A stretch of DNA of 64,000 bases from Bryobacterales bacterium (GTDB lineage Bacteria > Acidobacteriota > Terriglobia > Bryobacterales > UBA6623). Positions within the stretch are counted from its first letter, which is position 1; each line of letters opens with the position of its first letter. Below are positions 43,077 to 51,850 of the stretch, piece after piece. The notes under the pieces are model-generated. The model was given only the letters and a program-made list of their open reading frames with translations. It ran no database searches and was not told where the DNA came from. The translations under genes were made by a program, and so were the position numbers. The stretch lies in the NCBI GenBank assembly GCA_028819255.1, contig JAPPMB010000114.1, positions 150,640 through 214,639 of the forward strand, in the 5' to 3' direction.

Positions 43077-44849
43077 CTAAAGCGTCGGCACGCCCAGAAG
43101 CGTCATTGCCGCCTTGAAGATCCCGAACAGGCCTTCTCCGGCCACCAGCCCGGAGGCGATCGCGAAGCTCAGCTTCTTGGCGCTCGACGGACTGATCCGC
43201 TGCCAGGCGACCAATGCCAGCGAGCCGAAGAAAATCACCAGCGAATAGAAGGCCTGGACGATGAACGCTATGCCGACCGCGAGACCGCTCGGCAGGAACG
43301 GTGCGAGGGCCGGTATGCGCCTCAGGATTGCGAGGAGCGCCCCGAAGGCGCATCCGGCGGCTACCGCGGCCTCGGCGTGCGGCGGCAGCGATCCCAGCCC
43401 CTGCGTCAGCAGCTCGGCCATTGCCTTCCACGAGAAGGCCGCCGGAGCCGGCAGTTGCTCTCCGCCGAGCGGGTATGCGGCCGTGACCAGCAGGTATGCG
43501 GGCACGCAGAAGAGCACTCCTGCCGCGATGCCCCACAGTTGCGCGATGAACTGCCGCCGCGGAGAGGCTCCAAGCAGCCTCCCGGTCTTGAGGTCCTGCA
43601 TCATGTCCGCCGCCTGCGACGCCCCTGCGCCCGTGATTGCCGCCGCCATCAGATTCGTGCCTATGCTTCCCGGTGCGAGCCCCCCATAGGCTAGCTGGGT
43701 GACCTTGCCCATCCCGCCGACCGGATTGATGTCGGTCTCTCCGGTGGAGCGGACCGCCACGGCGGCAAGCGCGAACGACAGGACCAGGGCGAGCAGGGTG
43801 AGGTGCGGCGGAATGTCGAACAGGAACCAGGCCGCTGCGATCGTGCCGACGGCGGCCGCCGCCAAGCCGTTCCGCCACCATGCGGTCGGAATCCGCCCGC
43901 TGCCTGACTCGCTCGACCCCAGGATCCGGTGGCCCCGGAACGTGCGGACGAAGGTGCGCCAGTTCAGTGCGAGGGCGGTGAGGGCCTCGGAAACCATGAT
44001 GGCCACGCCTGGCCACAGCAGCCAGCCGCGGGGACCGTCCGTGTAGCTCATGACCTCTCCCGGAGCCCATCCGTTGGCCTGCACCCAGGGCCCGAGAAGG
44101 CCCCACGAGACGATCGCCCCCAAGGCCAGGCTTGCGCCGACCCTTGGACCGATCAGGATTCCCGCCCCGAACAGCATGGGCCCGAAGTAGATCCGAAAGC
44201 CCCACGCCGCGGCGGCGGCAAGCGCCGGAACGCCGAGCCACTGAGCGGGCGGCATTTCCAGCTGCGGGGCGAAATAGGTGATCAGCGTGAACGCGCCGGC
44301 CAGCGCCCCCGCCCACAGCAGCGCACGCGCCTTGTCGACGGCTTCCTGCGCCTTCGCGAACATCGCCAGGATCGTCTCCGCCGTCGCCGTGCCTGTCGGG
44401 AAGCGCAGCCTGTCCACCTCGATCATCTGGCGCCTGAGCGGCACCGCAAAGAAGACCCCGAGGTATGCCACGGACAGGCCCCACAGGAGCAGTCCGGGGA
44501 CGGGAATCTCGAACCCCAGCAGGCTCATGGCGGGAACAGCGGCCAGCAGCCCCGCCGCCGAGGCCATGGTTCCTGCCGCCGACCCCGAGGTCTGCGTGAT
44601 GTTGCACTCGAGAACCGAGAGCGACCGGCCGAGGGCCATGAAGAGCCCGAATCCGAGAATCGCGGCGATCAGGGAGCCGCCGAACGACCAGCCGATCTTG
44701 AGGCCCATGTAGATGTTCATGCAGGAGATAACGCCCCCCAGCAGGCAGCCCGCGACGATGGACCTCTTCGTCAGCTGGCGCTCGTCCGCGCCGGGACTGT
44801 ACATCTGCTCCGGCACCGCACTTGCGTCTGATTCGACACTCTTGATCAT
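43077..44849 (-). CDS. OPT family oligopeptide transporter
   Basis: The 590-residue protein has at least 14 hydrophobic segments and OPT-family features: LTKRSIVAGCLLGGVISCMNIYMGLKIGWSFGG-type first helices (residues ~25-60, split by a charged turn), NITQTSGSAAGTMASAAGL near 85, DRLRFPTGTATAETI near 145, INPVGGMGKVTQL near 365, and AADMMQDLKTG near 405. OPT transporters are proton-coupled importers of small peptides or metal chelates. The RraA-like gene follows downstream on the same strand. Start at 44849 (GGGGAA upstream) gives the usual short cytoplasmic N-terminus. Confidence 0.9.
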   Translation of the reverse strand: MIKSVESDASAVPEQMYSPGADERQLTKRSIVAGCLLGGVISCMNIYMGLKIGWSFGGSLIAAILGFGLFMALGRSLSVLECNITQTSGSAAGTMASAAGLLAAVPAMSLLGFEIPVPGLLLWGLSVAYLGVFFAVPLRRQMIEVDRLRFPTGTATAETILAMFAKAQEAVDKARALLWAGALAGAFTLITYFAPQLEMPPAQWLGVPALAAAAAWGFRIYFGPMLFGAGILIGPRVGASLALGAIVSWGLLGPWVQANGWAPGEVMSYTDGPRGWLLWPGVAIMVSEALTALALNWRTFVRTFRGHRILGSSESGSGRIPTAWWRNGLAAAAVGTIAAAWFLFDIPPHLTLLALVLSFALAAVAVRSTGETDINPVGGMGKVTQLAYGGLAPGSIGTNLMAAAITGAGASQAADMMQDLKTGRLLGASPRRQFIAQLWGIAAGVLFCVPAYLLVTAAYPLGGEQLPAPAAFSWKAMAELLTQGLGSLPPHAEAAVAAGCAFGALLAILRRIPALAPFLPSGLAVGIAFIVQAFYSLVIFFGSLALVAWQRISPSSAKKLSFAIASGLVAGEGLFGIFKAAMTLLGVPTL

Positions 44850-44985
44850 GGTTCCCCAATCGCACGGCGCCGGATCAAGCCGAGCCGTGCCACAGGCTAA
44901 CAGATGATCGGCGCTCGGAGTCTCCCCGCCCGGCGAGCCCCGTCCGGCGCTCGGGCGTCTGATAAGATCGGGACAGTTCTTGCCA

Positions 44986-45777
44986 ATGCCGGACCAACCC
45001 ACCCAACCGGCGCGGCTGGTCGATTCAAGCCAACCGGCGAGGCTCACGACCCCGGAATTCGTGTCCCAATGTCGCGACACGATGATTCCTCTCGCGGGGT
45101 CGCTGGCCTATTTCTCAATCATCCCGATCGACGAAAGGGAAACCCAGCGCCTGATCTTCGACCCGGCCAGCGCTTTCCCCCCGCGCCTGTCCGAGATCAT
45201 TCCCAACCTCCGCCTTGTGCTGGTTCCCTACTTGGAGTCCGGTTCCGCGGACGGAAACGGGAACCAGTGCCACTCGATCGTCTTTCGCCCGCCGGACGAC
45301 AACAAGAGATGCCTGGCGGCCTTTGACGCCGCCAACGGGGACAACTATCTGTTTCTCGCAATCCGCGACGAAGATCTCCCTGACGTCCACATCCTGCTCT
45401 ATCGCAGCCTTGCGGACAAGATCATTTCCGTCGCCGGCGATGGGTTTTGTGAGCCCTTCTACGACATGATTGATTCCGAGCTTTCCCGCCAGACCCGGGG
45501 CGAGGTCCTTGAGACTTCGTGGCGCCTCAAGAACGATCTGCTCAGCTACAGCGGCGACTCGGAGGGCAGGGCGGACGTGCTCGAACGGTACCGCCGCCAG
45601 GCTCTCGAAGACACGCTGATGCTCTACCTGCACGGACTCTGCTGCGACATCCATCTGGACGAAGGTCCCATGCAGCTTCCCAGCAGGCTGATCCGCAACA
45701 GGCTCAACCTGCTCAGGTCGCAGCTCCCGCCGCCCAAGGGCGTCGCGCTTTTTCCGGAAGAGCTGCCCGCTCTCTAG
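44986..45777 (+). CDS. protein of unknown function, first in operon with an epimerase-like gene
   Basis: The 263-residue protein is soluble, with no signal peptide. Its N-terminus has an odd near-repeat, QPARLVDSS-QPARLTTPEF, coded by a near-repeated DNA segment at ~45005-45045. Later stretches such as YFSIIPIDERET, IPNLRLVLVPYLE, NYLFLAIRDEDLPDVHILLYRSLADKI and LMLYLHGLCCDIHLDEGPMQLP look like a mixed alpha/beta fold. I recognise no family. The gene ends 3 bases before the next start, so it is almost certainly co-transcribed and functionally linked to the epimerase-like product. The start is the ATG at 44986; a TTG six bases upstream is possible. A TAAGAT hexamer at 44963-44968 could be the -10. 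Confidence 0.6.
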   Translation: MPDQPTQPARLVDSSQPARLTTPEFVSQCRDTMIPLAGSLAYFSIIPIDERETQRLIFDPASAFPPRLSEIIPNLRLVLVPYLESGSADGNGNQCHSIVFRPPDDNKRCLAAFDAANGDNYLFLAIRDEDLPDVHILLYRSLADKIISVAGDGFCEPFYDMIDSELSRQTRGEVLETSWRLKNDLLSYSGDSEGRADVLERYRRQALEDTLMLYLHGLCCDIHLDEGPMQLPSRLIRNRLNLLRSQLPPPKGVALFPEELPAL

Positions 45778-45780
45778 CGA

Positions 45781-46809
45781 ATGCCCGGCGACGGCCTGGA
45801 TTCCGCCAGGCTGGAGCGAGAACTCTCGGTGCCGGCCGAAGAGGATCTCGCTCTGATGAGGCGTCTCGAGGGCGGCATCCTGATCCTCGGCGTTGCGGGA
45901 AAGATGGGGCCGACGCTGGCCCTCCTTGCCCGCCGTGCGGCGGATCTGGCCGGCGTGCCGCGGAGGATCGTCGGCGTAGCCCGGTTCAGCAGCCCCGAGA
46001 TCCGCCACAGGCTCGAATCCTGGGGCATCGACACGATCCGGGCGGACCTTCTGCACAGGGACGAGGTCGAGGCCCTGCCGTCCATGCGGAACGTGATCTT
46101 CATGGCGGGCCAGAAGTTCGGGACAAGCGGCGCTCCAAGCGCGACATGGGCCGCCAACGCCTACATGCCCGCCCTGGTCGCCGAGCGCTTCGCGCGGTCC
46201 CGGATTGTGGCGTTTTCAAGCGGCAACGTGTATCCGTTCAGCGATGCGACCGGTCGAGGGCCGAGCGAGACCGATCCGCCCGCGCCGGTTGGCGAGTACG
46301 CACAGTCCGTGCTGGGACGGGAGAGGCTGCTGGAGCATTTCTCGCGCGCCAACGGCACGCCGGTCGCAATCATGCGCCTCAACTACGCCGTCGAGCCGCG
46401 CTACGGAGTGCTGAGGGACATCGCCGACCGGGTGCTTGCGGGTCGGGCCGTGGACCTGCGCATGGGCCATGTCAACGTGATCTGGCAGCGTGACGCCAAC
46501 TCCGTCGCCCTGCGGCTGCTCGAGAGGTGCTCCTCGCCGCCGTTCGTGCTGAACGTCACGGGGCCCCGGCGCCTGAGCGTCCGGGCGCTGGCGGAGAGCT
46601 TCGGAAAGGCGTTCGGGGTTGAGCCCGTGCTCGCCGGAACGGAGACGCCCACGGCCCTGCTCAGCGACGCCTCGCTCTGCCGGTCCCTGTTCGGGCCGCC
46701 GAGGGTCCACCCGGACGCGATGGTCGAGCGGGTCGCCGAATGGGTGCTGCAGGGAGGTGCAAGTTTGGGCAAGCCCACGCACTTCGAGGAGCGCGAAGGC
46801 GAGTTCTAG
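45781..46809 (+). CDS. NAD-dependent epimerase/dehydratase-like protein lacking the YxxxK lysine
   Basis: The 342-residue protein has an extended-SDR fold: ILILGVAGKMGPTLAL (GxxGxxG cofactor site, residues ~33-48), VIFMAGQKFGTS, and IVAFSSGNVYPF with the Ser/Thr position near residue 143. The expected YxxxK catalytic pair appears as EYAQSVLGRERL, so the Tyr is kept but the Lys is replaced by Val/Gly. If that reading is right, it may not be an ordinary dehydrogenase or epimerase. The C-terminal half includes MRLNYAVEPRYGVL and FVLNVTGPRRLSVRALAE, typical of nucleotide-sugar enzymes. It is coupled to the preceding unknown gene. Confidence 0.75.
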   Translation: MPGDGLDSARLERELSVPAEEDLALMRRLEGGILILGVAGKMGPTLALLARRAADLAGVPRRIVGVARFSSPEIRHRLESWGIDTIRADLLHRDEVEALPSMRNVIFMAGQKFGTSGAPSATWAANAYMPALVAERFARSRIVAFSSGNVYPFSDATGRGPSETDPPAPVGEYAQSVLGRERLLEHFSRANGTPVAIMRLNYAVEPRYGVLRDIADRVLAGRAVDLRMGHVNVIWQRDANSVALRLLERCSSPPFVLNVTGPRRLSVRALAESFGKAFGVEPVLAGTETPTALLSDASLCRSLFGPPRVHPDAMVERVAEWVLQGGASLGKPTHFEEREGEF

Positions 46810-46906
46810 CCCGTTCCCGCTCGGGGACGCGCCGCGCCGGGGGGTGCGGGCGAAGCCATGAACCCCGGCACCCCCTCCGTCCGGCAGGGGCTGCGGCCCG
46901 CGCGCA

Positions 46907-47443
46907 CTAGCGGCGCGGCTGCGAGATGAGTTCCGCCCGGCACCTCTGGGCCTCTTGATGCGCGACCCTCATTGACGACTCGACATGGACGGCGAGCTGG
47001 CGCATGTAGACCTTCGCGCTCGCCAAGCCGTCCTCGTTTCGGTTGCGCACCGAGTCCAGGAGGTCCGCCACCGCACTGTTGTAGTACCGCCTCACTCCGG
47101 CGGTGACCGATGAGAGCAGCGCATCGACCCGGTCGAGCCAAAGGTACGTGTCGACCGCGAACGTGAGGGATTCCGGTTCCCTCTCGAGGGCCATCGCCGA
47201 CAGCCTGACGTGCTCCATCTCCTGCAGGAGCGTTGCCTGTTGTTCGATGTAGGCCTCCGGCGCGCCGTCCTGCACCCAGGTTCCGGGACGGAGTTCCTCA
47301 ACCACCCGCGCCGCCGTGTCAACGTTCTTCGCGATGGTCTGCGCAAGCTCCTCCACTTGCCAGCGCGGCATGATGCCCTCGTCCTCCGCCGGAGCGAGCG
47401 AGACGCAGGCGACAGCGATCAGAACGGCCCGGACAATCAGCAC
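46907..47443 (-). CDS. exported helical protein of unknown function
   Basis: The ~178-residue protein starts with a signal peptide (LIVRAVLIAVACVSLAPA). The body is mostly helical (EELAQTIAKNVDTAARVVEEL, EQQATLLQEMEHVRLSAMALERE, AGVRRYYNSAVADLLDSV) without cysteines in a redox pattern or other catalytic motif. I place the start at the GTG at 47443; a TACGAT hexamer (47456 down to 47451 on the minus strand) sits just ahead, which would make the message leaderless. The gene is divergent from the large DUF1549/DUF1553 gene with 121 bases between starts. No family recognised. Confidence 0.6.
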   Translation of the reverse strand: MLIVRAVLIAVACVSLAPAEDEGIMPRWQVEELAQTIAKNVDTAARVVEELRPGTWVQDGAPEAYIEQQATLLQEMEHVRLSAMALEREPESLTFAVDTYLWLDRVDALLSSVTAGVRRYYNSAVADLLDSVRNRNEDGLASAKVYMRQLAVHVESSMRVAHQEAQRCRAELISQPRR

Positions 47444-47540
47444 AGCCCCAATCGTACAGGACGCCTGGACGCGCCGCGCCGAATCGCCGGGACGGCTGTC
47501 CATCCATCGGATCCGCGTTCCGGAGGGCGGCAGAACCCCG

Positions 47541-47546
47541 TATGAT
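47541..47546 (+). promoter_or_regulatory. -10-like TATGAT before the cytochrome/DUF1553 gene
   Basis: TATGAT implies transcription start near 47553, about 12 bases before the TTG at 47565. The leader is too short for a regular Shine-Dalgarno; only GGGGCTGG is visible. Confidence 0.4.
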
Positions 47547-47564
47547 TGCAGTGGGGCTGGTAGA

Positions 47565-50500
47565 TTGCTGCGCACTGTGCTCATCGGACTCGGACTGGCG
47601 TTGCTGGCCTCGGCGGCATCGGGACAGGCGGCGGAGGGCTACGAGCACTTCGAGAAGCACATCAGGCCGCTTCTGGCCGAGAAGTGCTACGCATGCCACA
47701 GCGCCGAGACGATGGCGCAGGGTGACCTGACGGTCGACTCGAAGCAAGGCTTGCTGCGGGGAGGCAGCCGAGGCGCGGCGCTGATCCCGGGGGATCCCGC
47801 GGGCAGCCTGCTGGTCAAGGCGGTCTCCTACGACTCTCTCGACTTGAAGATGCCTCCCACCGGCAAGCTCTCGGACGCGGAGATCGACCACATCCGCGAC
47901 TGGATCCGCATGGGGGCGCTCGATCCGCGGGGCGATGTCCAAAGTGCCGAAGCTGAGCGCGAAGGCGTCGACCTAGCGGCCGGCCGGCATTTCTGGAGCT
48001 TCCGGCCTGTCAGCGATCCGGCGTTGCCGCAAGTCAGGGATCCTTCGTGGGTGCGGAACGACATCGACCGGTTCGTGCTCGCGCGCATGGAGTCCGCGGG
48101 CCTGCAGCCTGTCGGCGATGCGGACCCCCTGACTCTGCTGCGCCGGGTGGCGTTCGACCTGACCGGCCTGCCCCCGACGCCGCACGATGTGGAGTCCTTC
48201 GTCGCGGACAGCCTTCCCGGCGCCTACGGGCGGGTCGTCGAGCGGCTGCTCAGCTCACCCCAGTACGGGGAGCGGTGGGGCCGCCACTGGCTCGACCTCG
48301 TGCGCTGGGCGGAGACCAACGGGCACGAGTTCGACAACAACAAGCTCGATGCCTGGCGCTACAGGGACTATGTGATCGAGTCCTTCAACGCGGATCTGTC
48401 CTACGACCGGTTCCTCCTCGAGCAGATCGCAGGCGACCTGCTTCCTCCCAGGCTCTCCGCTGACGGAACGCACCATGTCAACCCGATTGCCTCCGGGATC
48501 TACTGGCTCTGGGAGGTGCTCAACTCTCCCACGGATTCCGTCAAGGCCCGTGCCGACCAGATCGACAACCAGCTTGACGTGCTCGCGAAGGCAACCCAGG
48601 GGCTGACCGTGGCCTGCGCCCGCTGCCACGACCACAAGTTCGACCCCATCCCGACCGCGGACTACTACTCGCTGTTCGGGATCCTCAGCTCGACGCACGT
48701 CAGCGAGGTCTGCATCGACTCCCCCAAGCGCGAACGGGAGATCCTCGACCTGTCGGCCAGGATCGCCGAGGTCAACCACGGCATCCGGCAGCAGCTCGGG
48801 CCTGCTCGCGCCCGGGCCGCCCGCACACTAGCGGAGCGGATGCTAGCGGCCGCGGGCGAGATCGCCGAGGCGGAGCCGTCGGGGCTCGGAGAGGCGGTGC
48901 AGTACGCACTGCGCGAGCCCGGCCACCCGCTCCATCCGTTCGCCCGGGCGGCGGAGGAAGAGGCGAAGCTGGACGGCCCCGGCTTCGCGGACCGGATCGC
49001 CGCACTGAGGCTGGAGATGGCGGAATGGAGCGCCAAGGCCGATCGCTCCCATCCGATCTGGGATGAGCGCGGCGACGAGATCTACGAGGACTTTGAGGGC
49101 GGCTTCGCGAACTGGACCGCGACAGGGGCCGCATTCGGCGACCGTCCCGTCCGCCGGGCGCCCCCGGGACAGCGGCTCGGCGGCATCTCGGGTCAGGCCC
49201 TCGCGGCATCCTTCGGCGGCGGGGCCGACTCGCTGGTGGGGACGCTGACGACGGAAAAGTTCCGCATGCCGGCCCGGTTCGTCCACGTCCGCCTTGCCGG
49301 ACCCAAGTACGCGGGAGCGCTCCGCGAGAACGCTCCTGTGCGATTCACGGTGATTGCCGACGAGCACAAGTCCGGCCACGCCATGGCCGACGGCAGCGGT
49401 CGGCTGCAGTGGCGCACGATTGCAATGACGAAAGAGCGCGGCCGGATTTGCTCCATCGAGATCATCGACCGGGACCGCGCCGGATCGATCGCGGTGGACC
49501 AGATCGTGTTCTCCTCCAGCCCGAAGCCGCCGCCGATCGCCGGTCCGGTGAACCCCCGCGTGCTCGCCCTGCTCGACGACCCGGCCATCCGGACGCTTGC
49601 CGACTTGGCAGAGGCCTATCAGAAGCTGGCAGAGGAGCTTGCGGCCTTCGAGAATCCCGGCTCCGGGAACGAGGCGCTGCTGGCCGGAATCCTTGGCCAT
49701 GCGGACCGCGAGGACGCGGCCGAGTGGCTGGACGAGACCGAGAGGCCGGGCTTGCAGCGACTGGCGGCCCGGCGGCAGGAGCTCGACGGAAGCGTGCCCG
49801 AGTCCGCGTTCGCCCTGTCCAGCCGGGACTGGATGCCGGCGGATTCCCCCATCCACGTCAGGGGCAACCACAAGAACCCGGGCGAACTCGCTCCCCGCCA
49901 GTTCCTGCAGGTCATTGCGGGATCCGACCAGGAGCCGTTCCGGGACGGCTCCGGGCGCCTGGCGCTTGCGAGACGGATCGCGAGCGACTCGAATCCGCTC
50001 ACCGCGCGCGTCATGGCGAACCGGGTCTGGCAGCACCACTTCGGCCGGGGCATCGTCCCGACGCCCGACGACTTCGGCCGCATGGGAGAGGAGCCGACCC
50101 ATCCCGAGCTGCTGGACCACCTGGCCCGCCGGTTCGTCGAGTCGGGCTGGTCCGTCAAGGCCCTGCATCGCATGATCGTCACTTCGAGCACCTACCGCGC
50201 CGGCAGCGCCGGGTCGGACCGAGCGAGGGAGGAGGATCCCTCGAACCGCCTCCTCTCGCACTTCCCGGTTCGACGCCTGGAGGCGGAGGCCATCCGCGAC
50301 TCGGTGCTCTCCGTCGCGGGAACGATGGACCCGACAGTGGGCGGCCGGGGCGTGGCGCCCCACATAAGCGTCTACCAGGACGGACGGGGAAAGCCTGAAT
50401 CCGGGCCTCTCGACGGGATGGGCCGACGCAGCGTGTACCTGCAGGTGCGGAGGAATTTCCTGCCTCCTCTCTTCCTCGCGTTCGACTACCCGCTGCCGAT

Positions 50501-50819
50501 CTCAACGGCGGGCCGGCGCGGCGTGTCGGCAGTGGCGTCCCAGGCGCTTCTCATGCTCAACAACGAGTTCATCAGCGAGCAGGCTGCGATCTGGGCCAAT
50601 CGCGAGCTGAATGCTCACGGACGGTCCGCGGACCGCATCCGGAGCATGTACGTCCGCGCGTTCGGCCGGCGGCCGCTGACTAGCGAGGTCGAGGAGATCG
50701 AGCGGTTCCTGGAAAGCCAGGCGGCGGCGCGCGGGGTTCCCGCCGGCGACAGCCCTCGAGTCTGGACGGATCTGGCGCATGCGATGTTCAACACGGCCGA
50801 ATTCCTTTTTGTCCGGTAG
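47565..50819 (+). CDS. PSCyt1-DUF1549-DUF1553 multidomain exported cytochrome protein
   Basis: The ~1084-residue protein has a signal peptide (residues 1-~22), an N-terminal planctomycete cytochrome c domain with CYACH at 41-45 and DLTVDSKQGLLRGG, then DUF1549 (DIDRFVLARMESAGLQP, FDLTGLPPTP) including CARCHDHKFDPIPTADYYSLFGI. Next comes a lectin/CBM-like insertion around residues 500-640 (GNWTATG-like, FVHVRLAG), and a C-terminal DUF1553 (LALARRIASDSNPLTARVMANRVWQHHFGRGIV, PVRRLEAEAIRDSVL, AFGRRPLTSEVEEI). Such proteins accompany DUF1501 or DUF1080 proteins in polysaccharide-utilisation-like sets; here a DUF1080 gene follows 82 bases later. The exact reaction is unproven. I start at the TTG at 47565 because it yields the signal peptide. 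Confidence 0.88.
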   Translation: MLRTVLIGLGLALLASAASGQAAEGYEHFEKHIRPLLAEKCYACHSAETMAQGDLTVDSKQGLLRGGSRGAALIPGDPAGSLLVKAVSYDSLDLKMPPTGKLSDAEIDHIRDWIRMGALDPRGDVQSAEAEREGVDLAAGRHFWSFRPVSDPALPQVRDPSWVRNDIDRFVLARMESAGLQPVGDADPLTLLRRVAFDLTGLPPTPHDVESFVADSLPGAYGRVVERLLSSPQYGERWGRHWLDLVRWAETNGHEFDNNKLDAWRYRDYVIESFNADLSYDRFLLEQIAGDLLPPRLSADGTHHVNPIASGIYWLWEVLNSPTDSVKARADQIDNQLDVLAKATQGLTVACARCHDHKFDPIPTADYYSLFGILSSTHVSEVCIDSPKREREILDLSARIAEVNHGIRQQLGPARARAARTLAERMLAAAGEIAEAEPSGLGEAVQYALREPGHPLHPFARAAEEEAKLDGPGFADRIAALRLEMAEWSAKADRSHPIWDERGDEIYEDFEGGFANWTATGAAFGDRPVRRAPPGQRLGGISGQALAASFGGGADSLVGTLTTEKFRMPARFVHVRLAGPKYAGALRENAPVRFTVIADEHKSGHAMADGSGRLQWRTIAMTKERGRICSIEIIDRDRAGSIAVDQIVFSSSPKPPPIAGPVNPRVLALLDDPAIRTLADLAEAYQKLAEELAAFENPGSGNEALLAGILGHADREDAAEWLDETERPGLQRLAARRQELDGSVPESAFALSSRDWMPADSPIHVRGNHKNPGELAPRQFLQVIAGSDQEPFRDGSGRLALARRIASDSNPLTARVMANRVWQHHFGRGIVPTPDDFGRMGEEPTHPELLDHLARRFVESGWSVKALHRMIVTSSTYRAGSAGSDRAREEDPSNRLLSHFPVRRLEAEAIRDSVLSVAGTMDPTVGGRGVAPHISVYQDGRGKPESGPLDGMGRRSVYLQVRRNFLPPLFLAFDYPLPISTAGRRGVSAVASQALLMLNNEFISEQAAIWANRELNAHGRSADRIRSMYVRAFGRRPLTSEVEEIERFLESQAAARGVPAGDSPRVWTDLAHAMFNTAEFLFVR

Positions 50820-50877
50820 GGCGGCCTTGCGTCCCCGCCGCGCGTCCGCGCACGGGCCCGCGTCTGCGCCGATCGGC

Positions 50878-50883
50878 TATTCT
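50878..50883 (+). promoter_or_regulatory. -10-like TATTCT before the DUF1080 gene
   Basis: TATTCT gives a predicted transcription start near 50890 and a leader of about 12 bases to the ATG at 50902, so the DUF1080 gene may have its own promoter besides read-through from upstream. Confidence 0.35.
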
Positions 50884-50901
50884 GTACCGCAGGGCCTGAC
50901 G

Positions 50902-51774
50902 ATGGTACGCCTGCTAGGGATCTCGATCCTTGCCGTGAGTCTCGGATTTGCGGGACCGGCCCACAACCGCCTTTCCGATGCCGAGAAGCTCGCCGGCTGG
51001 CAGCTGCTGTTCGACGGCGAAACCTCCACCGGCTGGGAGGGTTTTCAGAACACCCCGTTTCCGGCGACCTCTTGGGCCATCGAGGACGGCACGATCCGCA
51101 CGCTCTCCGACAACAGCGGCGGCGACCTTGTCACGGTGAGCGAGTTCGAGAACTTCGAGCTTGCGTTCGACTGGAAACTGGTCAAGGGCGGAAACAGCGG
51201 CGTCAAGTATCTGGTCCAGAAGGCCTGGGCCAGTCCGGGCTATCGACCCCATCTCACTTCCGACGCCAAGCGGCGGGCGATGCTGCGGGCCACGGGTCCG
51301 GAATACCAGCTGCTCGACGACGACAACCTGAACCGCCGCAGGAGAGGCTGGGAGTACTCCAGCTGCGGCTCCCTCTATCTCCTGTACAAGCCGGTCGAGG
51401 GGAAGCCTCTCAGGGCGGCAGGCGAGTGGAACACCTCCCGCATTGTGGTTCGGGGAACACATGGGGAGCACTGGCTCAACGGCGAGAAGATCCTCGAATA
51501 CGAATTCAATTCGCCGGATTTCCTGTCGCGGGTCGAGCAGACGAAATTCAGGCGCGTGCCCGGCTTCGGATTCAAGGGCCCAGGACACATCGCCCTGACG
51601 CACCACAACCATCCGGTCTGGTACCGGAACATCAAGGTCCGCGCCCTCGAGGGCCCTCGGGTCAGAGACTATCTGCCTGGACGCCTGTTCGACCCTGAGG
51701 GTCTCATCCCGGCTCCGCCGCGGTACCCGCAGCCAGGCGATCCGACCGCACCGGACTCGAGCGCCTCCCGGTAA
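50902..51774 (+). CDS. exported DUF1080 (3-keto-disaccharide hydrolase-like) protein
   Basis: The 290-residue protein has a signal peptide (LLGISILAVSLGFAG) and one DUF1080 concanavalin-like jelly-roll: WQLLFDGETSTGWEGF near residue 34, FELAFDWKLVKGGNSGVKYLV near 90, GPEYQLLDDDN near 133, GEWNTSRIVVRGTHGEHWLNGEKILEYE near 175, and a final NHPVWYRNIKVRAL. Members of this family hydrolyse 3-keto-glycosides produced by Gfo/Idh-type oxidoreductases; a Gfo/Idh/MocA protein is encoded elsewhere in the window (37487-38614), so a 3-keto-sugar pathway is conceivable. It is downstream of the cytochrome/DUF1553 gene on the same strand. Confidence 0.85.
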   Translation: MVRLLGISILAVSLGFAGPAHNRLSDAEKLAGWQLLFDGETSTGWEGFQNTPFPATSWAIEDGTIRTLSDNSGGDLVTVSEFENFELAFDWKLVKGGNSGVKYLVQKAWASPGYRPHLTSDAKRRAMLRATGPEYQLLDDDNLNRRRRGWEYSSCGSLYLLYKPVEGKPLRAAGEWNTSRIVVRGTHGEHWLNGEKILEYEFNSPDFLSRVEQTKFRRVPGFGFKGPGHIALTHHNHPVWYRNIKVRALEGPRVRDYLPGRLFDPEGLIPAPPRYPQPGDPTAPDSSASR

Positions 51775-51850
51775 CACCCGGCGGCTTCAGCTCGGTCCGC
51801 CGTAGAGTGAAGACTGGCGCCGCACCGTCTGCGGCGGCCAGTCCTGGGCC

